Shown here piece after piece: positions 24,929-33,820 of a DNA stretch of 47,860 bases. The notes beneath the pieces are model-generated. The model was not told the origin of the DNA. It ran no database searches and was given only the letters and a program-made list of their open reading frames with translations. Source of the DNA: MGBC163016 sp964469815 (GTDB lineage: Bacteria; Actinomycetota; Coriobacteriia; Coriobacteriales; Eggerthellaceae); NCBI GenBank assembly GCA_964469815.1, contig CAYXZC010000008.1, forward strand, positions 1-47,860. Direction: 5' to 3'. The first letter of the stretch is position 1; every line of letters begins with the position of its first letter. A program made the position numbers and the translations under genes.

Positions 24929-25065
24929 GATCATGGCTTGTACCTTTCCGGCTTGGCTGCGGACTGCGAAAACTGCGGTGGGTTATACCACAGTTTTCTT
25001 GTCCTGTAGAATCGCCGTTCAAGGCACAAGCCATGATCTGTAACAAGCTATACGTCCGCTTGTCA
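24929..25065. repeat. Composite palindromic element E plus adjoining GACAAGC hairpin
   Basis: Perfect 13-bp arms GATCATGGCTTGT (24929-24941) and ACAAGCCATGATC (25026-25038) enclose a nested hairpin GAAAACTG...CAGTTTTC (about 24968-24997). Directly after, 25040-25065 is a stem GTAACAAGC/GCTTGTCAC, whose 22-bp core is identical to 11915-11936. The block separates the convergent fusion gene and engB and may terminate both. Confidence 0.65.
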
Positions 25066-25082
25066 CGATTCGCTCACATCGG

Positions 25083-25667
25083 TCAGTCGCTGACGTATTC
25101 GGATATCAGATTGCGAAGCTCGTCTATTCCGGTTCCTTTTTCGGAAGATGTAACTATCACAGGGGCGTTCTTCGGCAGCATCAGCTGCTTCGCGATCCTT
25201 GCCTTCTGGGAATTCGCCTTTTGCTTTGAGAGCTTGTCCGCTTTCGTTAGAGCGATGGCGAACGGCAGATCTGATTCGAGCAGAAAATCGACCATATCAT
25301 GATCGAGCGCGCTGACATCATGGCGGATGTCGATGAGCGATACGACCAATGCGAAGTAGCGCTCGTCATTGAAATAGCCTTCGATCAGGTCAGACCAACG
25401 TTCAAGCTCGGATTTCGAGACCTGCGCGTATCCATATCCCGGAAGATCGACCAGATCGATACCATCAACATCATAGAAGTTGATGGTGGCCGTCTTGCCT
25501 GGTTTTTGCGAGACCTTCGCCAGATTCTTGCGGAACATCAATTTGTTGAGCAAGGATGATTTGCCCACGTTCGACCTTCCCGCAAAGGAAACTTCCGGCA
25601 AAGTGCTCTTCGGCAATTGCTTAGAGGTGCCATAAGCTGCTTTGAATTTTGCGTTGTGGAAGTTCAT
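25083..25667 (-). CDS. engB: Ribosome biogenesis GTP-binding protein EngB/YsxC/YihA
   Basis: GTPase needed for late large-subunit assembly. 194 aa, the family length. G1 FAGRSNVGKSSLLN, G2 region GKTATINFY, G3 VDLPGYGYA, G4 ALTKADK, G5 VTSSEKGTG. ATG 25665-25667 was chosen because GGAG lies 6 nt upstream and the product then begins MNFHNAKF, as in other EngB proteins. The frame is open to 25739, but that extension has no ribosome binding site and covers a TATAAT box on the minus strand (plus-strand 25707-25712), so it is probably the promoter. Confidence 0.93.
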   Translation of the reverse strand: MNFHNAKFKAAYGTSKQLPKSTLPEVSFAGRSNVGKSSLLNKLMFRKNLAKVSQKPGKTATINFYDVDGIDLVDLPGYGYAQVSKSELERWSDLIEGYFNDERYFALVVSLIDIRHDVSALDHDMVDFLLESDLPFAIALTKADKLSKQKANSQKARIAKQLMLPKNAPVIVTSSEKGTGIDELRNLISEYVSD

Positions 25668-25843
25668 GGGCATCTCCGGCGGTCGTTGAATGGATGTTGT
25701 CTGCTCATTATATAGTGTGTCGTCCGTTGTCATCCCCATTGGCGCACTTGACCATGTCGAAAGCAGATTCCCTAGTTATAATGGAGAACTGATAAATTCA
25801 AAGTATCCGTTTTGGGATTTGCAAACCATACCAGGGAGAAAAG

Positions 25844-28408
25844 ATGAAAGCCTATAACCCTCATGAGATAGAACCCCGCCTGCAGCTCGACTGGGAAGAG
25901 AAGGGCATCTACTCGATAGATGAGACATCCACGGCGCCGCGCAAATACGTGCTAGAGATGCTGCCTTATCCATCCGGCGATATCCATATGGGGCACGTCA
26001 GCAACTACACGTATGGCGATCTTGTTGCGCGCTATTCCCGCATGAAGGGCTTCAACGTGCTTCATCCGATGGGTTGGGATGCGTTCGGTCTGCCGGCAGA
26101 GAACGCCGCCATCAAGCACCATTCGCATCCGGCCGTGTGGACCTATGACAACATCGACACGCAGCGCAAGTCGTTCAAGGTGATGGGCTTTTCCTACGAC
26201 TGGGATCGCACGGTCAGCACCTGCGATCCGGAGTACTATCGCTGGGGTCAATGGATCTTCCTCGAGTTCTGGAAGCGCGGGCTTGTGGAGCGTCGCAATT
26301 CGCCGGTGAATTGGTGCCCGGATTGCAACACGGTGCTTGCCAATGAACAGGTCATCGGCGGTCGCTGCTGGCGTTGCGATTCCGAGGTCGAGAAGCGCGA
26401 CCTTACCCAGTGGTACTTCAAGATCACCGATTACGCGCAGGAGCTTCTTGATGATCTGGACAAGCTTCCCGGTTGGCCGGAGAACGTCAAGCAGCAACAG
26501 GCGAATTGGATCGGCCGCAGCGAAGGTGCCAACGTCGATTTCGAGCTCGTGGCTGTTGATGGTGAGACGCCCACAGGCGAGATGATAACCGTCTTCACCA
26601 CCCGTGCCGACACTCTTTTCGGATGCAGTTTCTTCGTGCTGGCACCCGAATACGCTGGACTTGCCGACTTGGTTGCAGGAACACCTGCCGAGCAGGAAGT
26701 GATGCAGTTCGCAGAGGATGCCAAGAAGGTCAGCGCCGTTGAGCGCGCGCAAGGCGATCACGAGAAGCATGGTATCTTTACCGGCCGTTATGTGATCAAC
26801 CCTGTTAATGGCGAGAAGGTTCCGATCTGGGTCGCGGATTATGTCGTTGCCGATTATGGAACCGGTGCTGTGATGGCGGTTCCCTGTGGCGACGAGCGCG
26901 ACTTCGAGTTCGCTCGCAAGTACGACCTTCCGATCATCCCCATCATTCTGGGCGAGGACGACCCGCTGTATGACCAGCTGAAGGACGAGCAAAGTCGCGT
27001 TGTTACCGAGGTGGACTGGGATAACGCCTATGCGGCCGAGGGCATCCTCGTGCAGTCGGGTGAATATACCGGAATGGTCGGCGGCAAGCATTCTCCCGGT
27101 GAGGAGGCCATCGTCGCTTTCCTCGAGCGTGAGGGCAAGGGCAAGCGCACGGTGGAATTCCGTCTTCGCGACTGGCTGATAAGCCGTCAGCGTTACTGGG
27201 GCAATCCGATCCCGGCCATCCATTGTCCGAAGTGCGGTGTTGTGCCGGTTCCGGAAGAGGATCTGCCGGTTCGTCTGCCTGAGGATATCGATCTGGCCGA
27301 TGGCGAAACGCTAGCCACGCATGAGAGCTTCGTGCGCACCGTGTGCCCGGTCTGTGGCGGTGAAGCCAAGCGCGAGACCGACACGATGGATACGTTCACT
27401 TGTTCGAGCTGGTATTACATGCGCTATTGCGATCCGCACAACGATCACGCGCCTTTCTCCAAGGAGCGTATCGATTCGTGGATGCCGGTCGATCAATACA
27501 TCGGAGGTATCGAGCACGCCATCCTTCACCTGCTCTACAGCCGCTTCTTCACCAAAGCGTTGCGCGATATGGGCATGCTCGATTTCGATGAGCCGTTCAC
27601 GAACCTGCTCTGTCAAGGAATGGTGCTCGATGCCAACGGCGAGGTGATGAGTAAGTCGAAGGGCAACGTTGTAAGCCCTGAAGAGATGATCGATGCTTAC
27701 GGTGCGGATACCGTGCGCGTTGCGATGTTGTTCATGGGGCCGCCTGATAAGGAGAAGCTCTGGAACGAGAACGGCCTTGAGGGGATGTACAAGTTCCTGA
27801 ACAAGGTGTGGCGTCAGGTGCACGATCTGGTCGGCGAGGCCGGCGAGGATACGTATTTTGCTGGTGACGAGATAACGGATGCAGAGGTTGAAGCGCTGAG
27901 CGATAAGCTGCTGCGCGAGCGTCATCGTGTGGTCGGCAAGGTAAGCGAGGATATTGAGCGCAACCAATACAACACAGCAGTTGCTGCGATCATGGAGCTT
28001 TCGAACACGATAGGCGAGTTCTTGCGCAAGGTTTCGCCTGAGGCGCGTGCGAACGATTCGGAAGCGGGCAAGGTTGCGCGAGATGCGGCTGAGACCATCT
28101 TGAAGCTGCTCGCGGTCATGGCGCCGCACTTCACGGATGAGCTGTGGCGTGAAGCGCTCGGGCATAGCGAGTCGATCCATCTAGAGGCATGGCCGGAATT
28201 CGACGAGAAGCTTGCCGTGGCCGATGAGGTCGAGCTGGCTGTTCAGGTGAACGGGAAGATCAAGGCTCATATCATGGTGTCGGCTGAGGCTGCCGATGCC
28301 GATGTCCTTTCAGTTGCGAAGGACGCGGTGACAGAGGCGCTTGAAGGGAAGAGCATCATAAAGGAGATCGTGGTTCCGAAGCGGCTTGTCAACCTGGTCG
28401 TTAAATAG
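25844..28408 (+). CDS. leuS: Leucyl-tRNA synthetase
   Basis: Charges tRNA-Leu. 854 aa, class I. HIGH-type motif PSGDIHMGH near residue 42, GWDAFGLPAENAA, a zinc-finger insertion with CPDCNTVL and CWRCDSEV, the CP1 editing domain (VFTTRADTLFG with the conserved threonines; later ADYGTGAVMAVPCGDERD with the editing Asp), a second Cys pair CPKCG/CPVCGG, and MSKSKGNVVSPEEM for ATP. The C-terminal anticodon-binding and LeuS-specific domains are complete. AGGGAGAAAAG precedes ATG 25844. A TATAAT at 25777-25782 is the likely -10. Confidence 0.97.
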   Translation: MKAYNPHEIEPRLQLDWEEKGIYSIDETSTAPRKYVLEMLPYPSGDIHMGHVSNYTYGDLVARYSRMKGFNVLHPMGWDAFGLPAENAAIKHHSHPAVWTYDNIDTQRKSFKVMGFSYDWDRTVSTCDPEYYRWGQWIFLEFWKRGLVERRNSPVNWCPDCNTVLANEQVIGGRCWRCDSEVEKRDLTQWYFKITDYAQELLDDLDKLPGWPENVKQQQANWIGRSEGANVDFELVAVDGETPTGEMITVFTTRADTLFGCSFFVLAPEYAGLADLVAGTPAEQEVMQFAEDAKKVSAVERAQGDHEKHGIFTGRYVINPVNGEKVPIWVADYVVADYGTGAVMAVPCGDERDFEFARKYDLPIIPIILGEDDPLYDQLKDEQSRVVTEVDWDNAYAAEGILVQSGEYTGMVGGKHSPGEEAIVAFLEREGKGKRTVEFRLRDWLISRQRYWGNPIPAIHCPKCGVVPVPEEDLPVRLPEDIDLADGETLATHESFVRTVCPVCGGEAKRETDTMDTFTCSSWYYMRYCDPHNDHAPFSKERIDSWMPVDQYIGGIEHAILHLLYSRFFTKALRDMGMLDFDEPFTNLLCQGMVLDANGEVMSKSKGNVVSPEEMIDAYGADTVRVAMLFMGPPDKEKLWNENGLEGMYKFLNKVWRQVHDLVGEAGEDTYFAGDEITDAEVEALSDKLLRERHRVVGKVSEDIERNQYNTAVAAIMELSNTIGEFLRKVSPEARANDSEAGKVARDAAETILKLLAVMAPHFTDELWREALGHSESIHLEAWPEFDEKLAVADEVELAVQVNGKIKAHIMVSAEAADADVLSVAKDAVTEALEGKSIIKEIVVPKRLVNLVVK

Positions 28409-28480
28409 TTCGTTATTCACTATATAATGAGTAGAATCATAGAGATCAAAGTTTGAAGCACGCAGAAAAGGAGAGGCTGT

Positions 28481-30004
28481 ATGGCGTACTATTTCGAAGA
28501 GCCGTCGAGGACATTCAATGAATATCTACTGGTTCCCGGTTATTCACCGAGTACTTGCATTCCGGCAGCGGTCTCTTTGAAGACTCCTCTTGTCAAATAC
28601 AGAAAAGGCGAGGAGGAGTGCCCTATACAGCTAAGCATCCCGATGATCTCGGCGATCATGCAGTCGGTTTCGGACGACAAGATGGCGGTCGCTCTTGCAA
28701 CAGAGGGCGGGATGAGCTTCATCTACGGCTCGCAGAGCATTGAGGACGAGGCGGCGATGGTCGCTCGCGTGAAGGACTACAAAGCCGGATTCGTAACTTC
28801 GGATGTGAACCTTCGTCCGGATATGACGCTCGAGGACGTTCTCGTTCTCAAGGAAGAGCATGGTCATTCCACGATGCCCGTTACCGATGATGGCACAAGC
28901 CATGGCAAGTTGCTCGGCATCGTCACTTCGCGGGATTACCGCATTTCGCGCATGGAGAACGACCTCAAGGTCTCCGAGTTCATGACCCCGCGCGAGAAGC
29001 TCGTGGTGGCACCTCCTGATACATCCTTGAAGGATGCCAACGATATCATCTGGGATCACAAGCTCAACTGCCTGCCGATCGTTGATTCGAACGATCATCT
29101 GGTAGCGCTCGTTTTCCGTAAGGACTACGATTCGCATAAGAGCAATCCCGATGAGATGCTCGATGCTCATAAGCGCTACATGGTCGGTGCAGGTATCAAC
29201 ACGCGCGATTACGCCGAGCGTGTTCCGGCATTGGTGGATGCTGGCGTTGACGTGCTTTGCATCGATTCGTCAGAAGGGTATTCCGATTGGCAGAAATTCA
29301 CGATCCAGTGGATCCGCGATCATTACGGTGATGACGTGAAGGTCGGTGCTGGTAATGTCGTCGATCGTGAGGGATTCCGCTTCCTTGCCGAGTGTGGTGC
29401 CGATTTCATCAAGATCGGCATCGGTGGCGGTTCGATCTGCATCACACGCGAGACGAAGGGCATCGGACGCGGCCAGGCGACTGCTGTGATCGAGGTGGCG
29501 AAGGCTCGCGATGAGTGGTTCAAGGAAACCGGCGTTTACATCCCGATCTGCTCGGATGGCGGCATCGTTTACGACCACCACATTTCGCTCGCGCTTGCCA
29601 TGGGTTCCGACTTCGTGATGCTAGGCCGTTATTTCGCCCGTTTCGATGAGAGCCCGTCGAACCGTGTGGTGGTGAATGGCAGCTACATGAAGGAGTACTG
29701 GGGCGAGGGCAGTGCCCGTGCCCGCAACTGGCAGCGCTACGACCTTGGTGGCGAGAAGAAGGGGATGACGTTCGAGGAGGGTGTGGACAGCTACGTGCCA
29801 TATGCCGGTCCTTTGAAGGACAACGTCGATATCACCCTCTCGAAGATCAAGAGCACGATGTGCAACTGCGGCGCTTTGACCATTCCTGAGCTTCAGGAGA
29901 AGGCGAAGCTGACGGTTGTTTCCTCCACTTCGATCGTTGAAGGCGGGGCGCACGATGTCGTTCTCCGCGATTCGAATACCTACGTTAGCAATTCCATTAG
30001 ATAG
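28481..30004 (+). CDS. guaB: Inosine-5'-monophosphate dehydrogenase
   Basis: Oxidises IMP to XMP with NAD, the committed step to GMP. 507 aa. The TIM barrel is interrupted by two CBS domains (about 105-210; STMPVTDDGTSHGKLLGIVT and NCLPIVDSNDHLVALVFRKD). The active-site Cys is in IGGGSICITRE, the IMP-binding SDGGI follows, and the flap region has SARARNWQRYD. The N-terminus (YYFEEPSRTFNEYLLVPGY) is of the longer type seen in some anaerobes. AAAAGGAG precedes the start. The upstream CACTATATAATGAG (28417-28430) includes a TATAAT and is identical to a 14-mer in front of engB. Confidence 0.95.
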   Translation: MAYYFEEPSRTFNEYLLVPGYSPSTCIPAAVSLKTPLVKYRKGEEECPIQLSIPMISAIMQSVSDDKMAVALATEGGMSFIYGSQSIEDEAAMVARVKDYKAGFVTSDVNLRPDMTLEDVLVLKEEHGHSTMPVTDDGTSHGKLLGIVTSRDYRISRMENDLKVSEFMTPREKLVVAPPDTSLKDANDIIWDHKLNCLPIVDSNDHLVALVFRKDYDSHKSNPDEMLDAHKRYMVGAGINTRDYAERVPALVDAGVDVLCIDSSEGYSDWQKFTIQWIRDHYGDDVKVGAGNVVDREGFRFLAECGADFIKIGIGGGSICITRETKGIGRGQATAVIEVAKARDEWFKETGVYIPICSDGGIVYDHHISLALAMGSDFVMLGRYFARFDESPSNRVVVNGSYMKEYWGEGSARARNWQRYDLGGEKKGMTFEEGVDSYVPYAGPLKDNVDITLSKIKSTMCNCGALTIPELQEKAKLTVVSSTSIVEGGAHDVVLRDSNTYVSNSIR

Positions 30005-30020
30005 TTCGTTTGGTTGACCT

Positions 30021-30048
30021 GTAGGGGCAGGATTTTGATCCGGCCCCC
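30021..30048. repeat. Degenerate GTAG REP-like hairpin
   Basis: GTAGGGGCAGGATTTTGAT is followed by CCGGCCCCC. The stem is imperfect compared with the copy at 14464, so it looks like a decaying member. It may still serve as the guaB terminator. Confidence 0.5.
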
Positions 30049-30072
30049 ATTTCTCTCGTTTTGTGTTCCACT

Positions 30073-30110
30073 CCGTCATTCAGAGGAGCCGAAGGCGACG
30101 AAGAATCTTT
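30073..30110. repeat. Fragment of the GTCATTC-AGAG-GAAGAATC dispersed repeat
   Basis: CCGTCATTCAGAGGAGCCGA then AGGCGACGAAGAATC resembles the units at 47043-47284 (GTCATTCTGAGC...GAAGAATC). Repeats with this wording are scattered in many bacterial genomes. Confidence 0.5.
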
Positions 30111-30121
30111 TTGTGATTTGA

Positions 30122-30247
30122 GTCAGAGATATCCCTTTTCGTATTTGACGCTCACTCTCGATGTCTTCGACATCAGCGGTTCGCTCCTTCATGCATTCAT
30201 ATATGAAAGATGGTGTTCAGAGCAAATCGAAAAGGGATATCTCTGAC
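30122..30247. repeat. Composite palindromic element D
   Basis: Perfect 20-bp arms at 30122-30141 and 30228-30247 (GTCAGAGATATCCC and complement), extending to 25 bp with one bulge. Inside are GATGTCTTCGACATC and the 33-bp block 30172-30204, identical to 5658-5690 in element A. TTGACGCTCA follows the left arm, as in element A. This 379-bp guaB-peptidase gap otherwise holds only the repeats listed around it. Confidence 0.75.
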
Positions 30248-30290
30248 CACACCGGCATAATTCTGCGCAATGCGTCATTGAGAAGGCTTT

Positions 30291-30352
30291 GTAGCGCAGA
30301 TCTTCAGATCTGCCTATATGAAATGTGACAAGCGTCCGCTTGTCACATTTCA
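30291..30352. repeat. REP-like hairpin followed by GACAAGCG hairpin
   Basis: 30291-30313: GTAGC head with stem GCAGATCT/AGATCTGC, the same stem as the copy at 5728-5745. 30319-30352: 14-bp perfect stem TGAAATGTGACAAG/CTTGTCACATTTCA with loop CGTCCG, kin to the hairpins at 11911 and 25040. Both lie just beyond the aminopeptidase stop and may terminate it. Confidence 0.7.
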
Positions 30353-30383
30353 CGCTTGTCGCTCACGCGACACTTCGATCGCT

Positions 30384-31838
30384 CTATGCGTTGCGGAGGA
30401 AGGCTTCGTAACCGCGACGGGCTTCGTAGATATCCGCCTTGCTGGTAGCCTCCCAAGGGCTATGCATGCTAAGCACTGCAACGCCGCTGTCGATCACATC
30501 CATTCCGTAACGAGCCGGGATGAACGCGATCGTCCCACCACCGCCGGCGTCCACTTTGCCGAGCTCGGCGGTTTGGAACGTCACATCCGCATCATCCATC
30601 ACCCTGCGGATGCGAGCCATATACTCTGCACGCGCATCGTTCGATCCGCTCTTTCCACGAGCGCCGGTGTACTTGTTGAATACGAGACCTTTGCCAAGAT
30701 AGGCGGCATTCTTCGATTCGAAAACGCTGCCATAAGCCGGATCCACACCGGCGGAGACATCGGAGGACAGCATAGACGATGCAGCCAGAGCGCGACGCAG
30801 TCTTACCATTCCGCCCTCGCCGGCAAGATCCATTATCTCAGCGATAGTGTTCTCGAAGAAGAGCGATTCCATTCCAGAGGCGCCGACGCTTCCGATCTCC
30901 TCTTTGTCGACCAGCACGCAAACCGCGGTCTTTTCAGGAGTGAAATCCCCCAGCGCTAGCTGTGCGACCAGTGAAGTGTAAGCGCAAACACGGTCGTCTT
31001 GTCCGTAGCCAAGAACCATGCTGCGGTCGAAACCCAGATCGCGAGCCTTCCCGGCAGGAACGACCTCGATCTCGGCAGATAGGAAATCATCCTCGGTTAT
31101 GCCGTACTTCTCCTCGAGAAGCTTGAGGGTATGCTTCTTCACAGCTTCGGAATCCTCTTTGGGATCAGATTCTTCTGAGGTCGGATCGTTTTCGCCGTCT
31201 TCATCCTTTGAGTCCGCTGACTCCGCTTCAGCGGCGAATCGGTTGCCTACCAAGACATCCAGATCCTCGCCCTCTACGACCTCACGGCCTTTCTTGTCCA
31301 GCTGCTTGGCTCCGAGATGGGGCAGCAGATCGCTCACGCAAAAGACAGGATCGTTTTCGTCCTCGCCGATAACGATGTCGACCACAGTGCCATCCTTTTT
31401 CGCCACGACTCCGTGAAGCGCAAGCGGAATGGCCACCCATTGGTAGTTCTTTATGCCGCCGTAGTAATGGGTGTCAAGCAGGGTGAATCCATCCTTTTCA
31501 TACAGTGGATTCTGCTTGAGATCGAGACGTGGCGAATCGATGTGCGCACCAAGGATGTTCATGCCCTGCTCGATAGGTGCTTGGCCTATGTGAGCCAGGA
31601 TGACCGCCTTGTTCTGCGATGTTGTCCAAACCTTGCATCCCGGAGTGAGCTTTTCGCCTGCCGCTATGGATTTCTCCAGTGAAACGTATCCTTGTTCCTC
31701 CGCCATGCGTATGGCGGTAGCGCAGCATTCGCGTTCGGTCTTGTTCTCGGATATGAACCCTTCATATTCAGCAGCAAGCTTCTCAAGCTCTTTGAGCTGC
31801 GTCTTGTCGTATTTCTTCCATGCTGATTCGCGTTTCAT
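30384..31838 (-). CDS. M18-family aspartyl aminopeptidase
   Basis: Cytosolic zinc aminopeptidase releasing acidic N-terminal residues. 484 aa. Metal and catalytic residues are visible in NILGAHIDSPRLDLK (His, Asp), VLVDKEEIGSVGASG (Glu-Glu), SSDVSAGVDP (Asp) and VLSMHSPWEATSKAD (His), matching M18. The stretch EAESADSKDEDGENDPTSEE (about 200-220) is an acidic low-complexity insert in the proximal domain. The open frame begins at 31901, but ATG 31836-31838 has AAAGGCG upstream, and the product then begins KRESAWKKYDKTQ as in family members. Gene symbol withheld because naming differs between groups (apeB, lap4). Confidence 0.9.
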   Translation of the reverse strand: MKRESAWKKYDKTQLKELEKLAAEYEGFISENKTERECCATAIRMAEEQGYVSLEKSIAAGEKLTPGCKVWTTSQNKAVILAHIGQAPIEQGMNILGAHIDSPRLDLKQNPLYEKDGFTLLDTHYYGGIKNYQWVAIPLALHGVVAKKDGTVVDIVIGEDENDPVFCVSDLLPHLGAKQLDKKGREVVEGEDLDVLVGNRFAAEAESADSKDEDGENDPTSEESDPKEDSEAVKKHTLKLLEEKYGITEDDFLSAEIEVVPAGKARDLGFDRSMVLGYGQDDRVCAYTSLVAQLALGDFTPEKTAVCVLVDKEEIGSVGASGMESLFFENTIAEIMDLAGEGGMVRLRRALAASSMLSSDVSAGVDPAYGSVFESKNAAYLGKGLVFNKYTGARGKSGSNDARAEYMARIRRVMDDADVTFQTAELGKVDAGGGGTIAFIPARYGMDVIDSGVAVLSMHSPWEATSKADIYEARRGYEAFLRNA

Positions 31839-32136
31839 CTTGCGCCTTTCGATATTGCTTTCAGATTTCTCGGTTGATTCTCGTTTGAGATTGTACTGCA
31901 TCGGCAGATTATGTGGACCAATATCACGCCAACGATCTCCTTCTGCTCATTTTGCTCAACGGGATCGCTGCTTTGCTGCGTTTGTTACAGGCGGGCAACT
32001 TAAAAGGGAAAATGATATTTACACGGTAACATTTATATTGGCGGCGGTATAATAGATGAGTTTTTTAGAGAACAGGCCTTCGTAAAGATGGTGCCAACCG
32101 GTTTCATCTGGGGGCTCAAAAGAGAAAGAGGTTTTC
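31839..32136 (+). promoter_or_regulatory. Divergent intergenic region with rubrerythrin promoter
   Basis: 298 bp without a gene between the leftward aminopeptidase and the rightward rubrerythrin. TATAAT at 32048-32053 is the likely -10 of the rubrerythrin gene, with no good -35, so an activator or peroxide-type repressor may be involved (inference). On the minus strand a TACAAT (plus-strand 31890-31895) may serve the aminopeptidase. Confidence 0.45.
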
Positions 32137-32745
32137 ATGAAGGTTCGTGATTCTATCCCAACCGCTGAGAATTCAACCAACTTCAACATCGTTTCCGATC
32201 CGCAGACAAAGGTCGGCAACACGCTTGAGAATCTCAAGTCTGCTGTTCAGGGTGAGACTTGCGCTTCAGCTAACTATGCTGCTTATTCGAAGAAGGCAAA
32301 GGAAGAGGGCTATGACCAGATCTCTCGCCTTTTTGCTGCTACTTCAGCTGCTGAGCAGATCCACATCAAGCTCGAGACTGCTGAGATTCTGAAGAAGGAT
32401 CCGGATTATGTTGCTCCTAGCGCTCCGGATGCTGTTGCTTTCACCACCGATGTCGATCTTATCGGTGGAGCTGCCGGCGAGATCTATGAGACTTCCGACA
32501 TGTATCCGTCATTCATAAAGGTTGCTCAGGAAGAGGACGAAAAGGGTGCCGAGATGGTGTTCACTCGCGCCAAGCTTGCAGAAGGCGTTCATGCTGAGCT
32601 TTATCTCGATGCTTATAACAACATCGATAGCCCGGATGACGATAGCTACTATCTGTGCCCGGTTTGTGGATACATCCACAAGGGTGGCGATTTCGAGAAG
32701 TGTCCGATCTGCTTCGCTCCGCGCACTTCTTTCAAGGAGTTCTAA
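32137..32745 (+). CDS. Rubrerythrin-type oxidative-stress protein
   Basis: 202 aa. A four-helix diiron domain with glutamates in LKSAVQGETCASANYAAY (first E), SAAEQIHIKL (E..H), and second-half helices QEEDEKGAEMVFTRA and LAEGVHAELYLDA. A C-terminal rubredoxin-like Fe(SCys)4 site follows, CPVCGYIHKG...CPICFAP. Family members reduce hydrogen peroxide in anaerobes. The N-terminal 25 residues (KVRDSIPTAENSTNFNIVSD) are an extension beyond the minimal domain. AAAGAGAAAGAGG precedes ATG 32137. Codon use looks biased to GCT, suggesting strong expression. A strong terminator follows. Confidence 0.92.
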   Translation: MKVRDSIPTAENSTNFNIVSDPQTKVGNTLENLKSAVQGETCASANYAAYSKKAKEEGYDQISRLFAATSAAEQIHIKLETAEILKKDPDYVAPSAPDAVAFTTDVDLIGGAAGEIYETSDMYPSFIKVAQEEDEKGAEMVFTRAKLAEGVHAELYLDAYNNIDSPDDDSYYLCPVCGYIHKGGDFEKCPICFAPRTSFKEF

Positions 32746-32765
32746 TCGATCTGTAAGCAAACAGT

Positions 32766-32862
32766 GTAGAGGGCGATTTCGATCGTCAGTAGGGCAGGGA
32801 TTCGTCCCTGCCCTTTTTATGTGGCAGGATAAATCCTGTGGGCGGTTAAAACCGCCCACTAC
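32766..32862. terminator. Cluster of three GTAG REP-like hairpins, middle one a clear terminator
   Basis: 32766-32787 is a degenerate GTAGAGGGCGATTTCGATCG copy. 32789-32818 has stem GGGCAGGGA/TCCCTGCCC, loop TTCG and TTTTT, a textbook intrinsic terminator for rubrerythrin. 32838-32862 is an inverted copy, GTGGGCGGTT/AACCGCCCAC then TAC. A CAGGA/TCCTG mini-hairpin lies between. The Nudix gene converges from the right. Confidence 0.85.
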
Positions 32863-32880
32863 GCGTCAACGTCTTTTCGT

Positions 32881-33627
32881 TTATGCGAAATCGGAGCTGG
32901 AAATGGGGCTTTGCGCTATAGCCAGCCTTTTGCGTAACACTTGGTTTCGACGTACGGCTTCGAGGAGCAATTGGCATCTTGTGCCTATGAGATCGCGGTT
33001 CTTCTCAAGGAATTCTCCAGCATTTTCGCGCTTGAGTATGAACGGCTCGATCAGTTCCGAAGCTTGCGGTTCCGCCTCACCGACCTTTTCAACGTATGCG
33101 ATCACCACCCGCACGTTCTCTTCCGCCATCCCTACAGAGGAATAACCGCTTTGTGGGAGCGGTGTTATGGCTTTCCCCTCAAGGTCGGTGCGGACTTTGT
33201 ATCCGGTCTCCTCCATGAGCTCTCGGTTCACACAGTCCTCGATGGTCTCTCCCTGCTCGACCAATCCCGCCGGGAAAGAGATGCACCAAGCATTCACCGG
33301 ATACCGGAATTCGCGGATCAAGAGCAATGAATCATCAGGCAGGATGGGCACTATGCATATCGCATCAGGATCGGCGGAGGTGCCTTGACGGTTGGCTTCC
33401 AAAGCGGCGCGATACTGGTCAAACCCCTTTCGCGAGACGCTCTCGTATTCGTAGATCGTGCCATCTGCAAGCTTGTAGGTTAGCAGGTATTTCTTGATCC
33501 ACCCATCACTTAGAAGCTTGATGTCGATAAGTTCGGGAAGCACTGCGCTCGATGTTTCGATGTTCGGCCATGTAGCTGTTGTGTTTGCATTGTTTGTCGT
33601 GCCTGTTGTGTTTGCTATATCTGTCAT
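32881..33627 (-). CDS. Nudix hydrolase, ADP-ribose pyrophosphatase-like
   Basis: 248 aa. The Nudix box G-x5-E-x7-R-E-x2-E-E-x-G is intact in GLVEQGETIEDCVNRELMEE followed by TGY. FRYPVNAWCISFPAG upstream of it is typical of the ADP-ribose/NDP-sugar pyrophosphatase branch. The first 25 residues are Thr/Asn/Ala-rich low complexity (TTGTTNNANTTAT), apparently from a GTT-type repeat in the DNA. Start at ATG 33625-33627 (MTDIANT) with AAGGCGAT upstream; the longer frame from 33651 lacks a ribosome binding site. The substrate is not certain. Confidence 0.88.
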   Translation of the reverse strand: MTDIANTTGTTNNANTTATWPNIETSSAVLPELIDIKLLSDGWIKKYLLTYKLADGTIYEYESVSRKGFDQYRAALEANRQGTSADPDAICIVPILPDDSLLLIREFRYPVNAWCISFPAGLVEQGETIEDCVNRELMEETGYKVRTDLEGKAITPLPQSGYSSVGMAEENVRVVIAYVEKVGEAEPQASELIEPFILKRENAGEFLEKNRDLIGTRCQLLLEAVRRNQVLRKRLAIAQSPISSSDFA

Positions 33628-33779
33628 ATTGATCGCCTTCTTTTGAATCATTCGTTTTGATTATAGGGCGATGTTGTGAACAGAGTATACAGACGTTGGT
33701 GAACCATTCTGAAATGTGGAGTGGGTTTAAGTGCGTCGTAAATAGCGCCCACAGAAAGAGCCCCCGATTCACCATCATT

Positions 33780-33820
33780 GTCATATTCTGTCATAGCAAA
33801 TGTAGCGCGTTTGTGTCATA
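33780..33820. promoter_or_regulatory. GTCATA repeats upstream of the NrfD-GntR-slipin operon
   Basis: GTCATAT (33780-33786), GTCATAG (33790-33796, 10-bp period) and GTCATAC (33814-33820) lie in the 292-bp gap between the Nudix gene and the NrfD gene. The period-10 pair resembles GTCATAC at 43531 and 43541. They could be sites for the operon's own GntR regulator or for another DNA-binding protein. The rest of the gap shows nothing else. Confidence 0.35.

Noticed and set aside
25952..27223. 423-aa minus-strand frame opposite leuS
   Set aside because: Complete overlap with intact leuS; composition is a shadow of the GC-rich third positions, and no family motif is seen.
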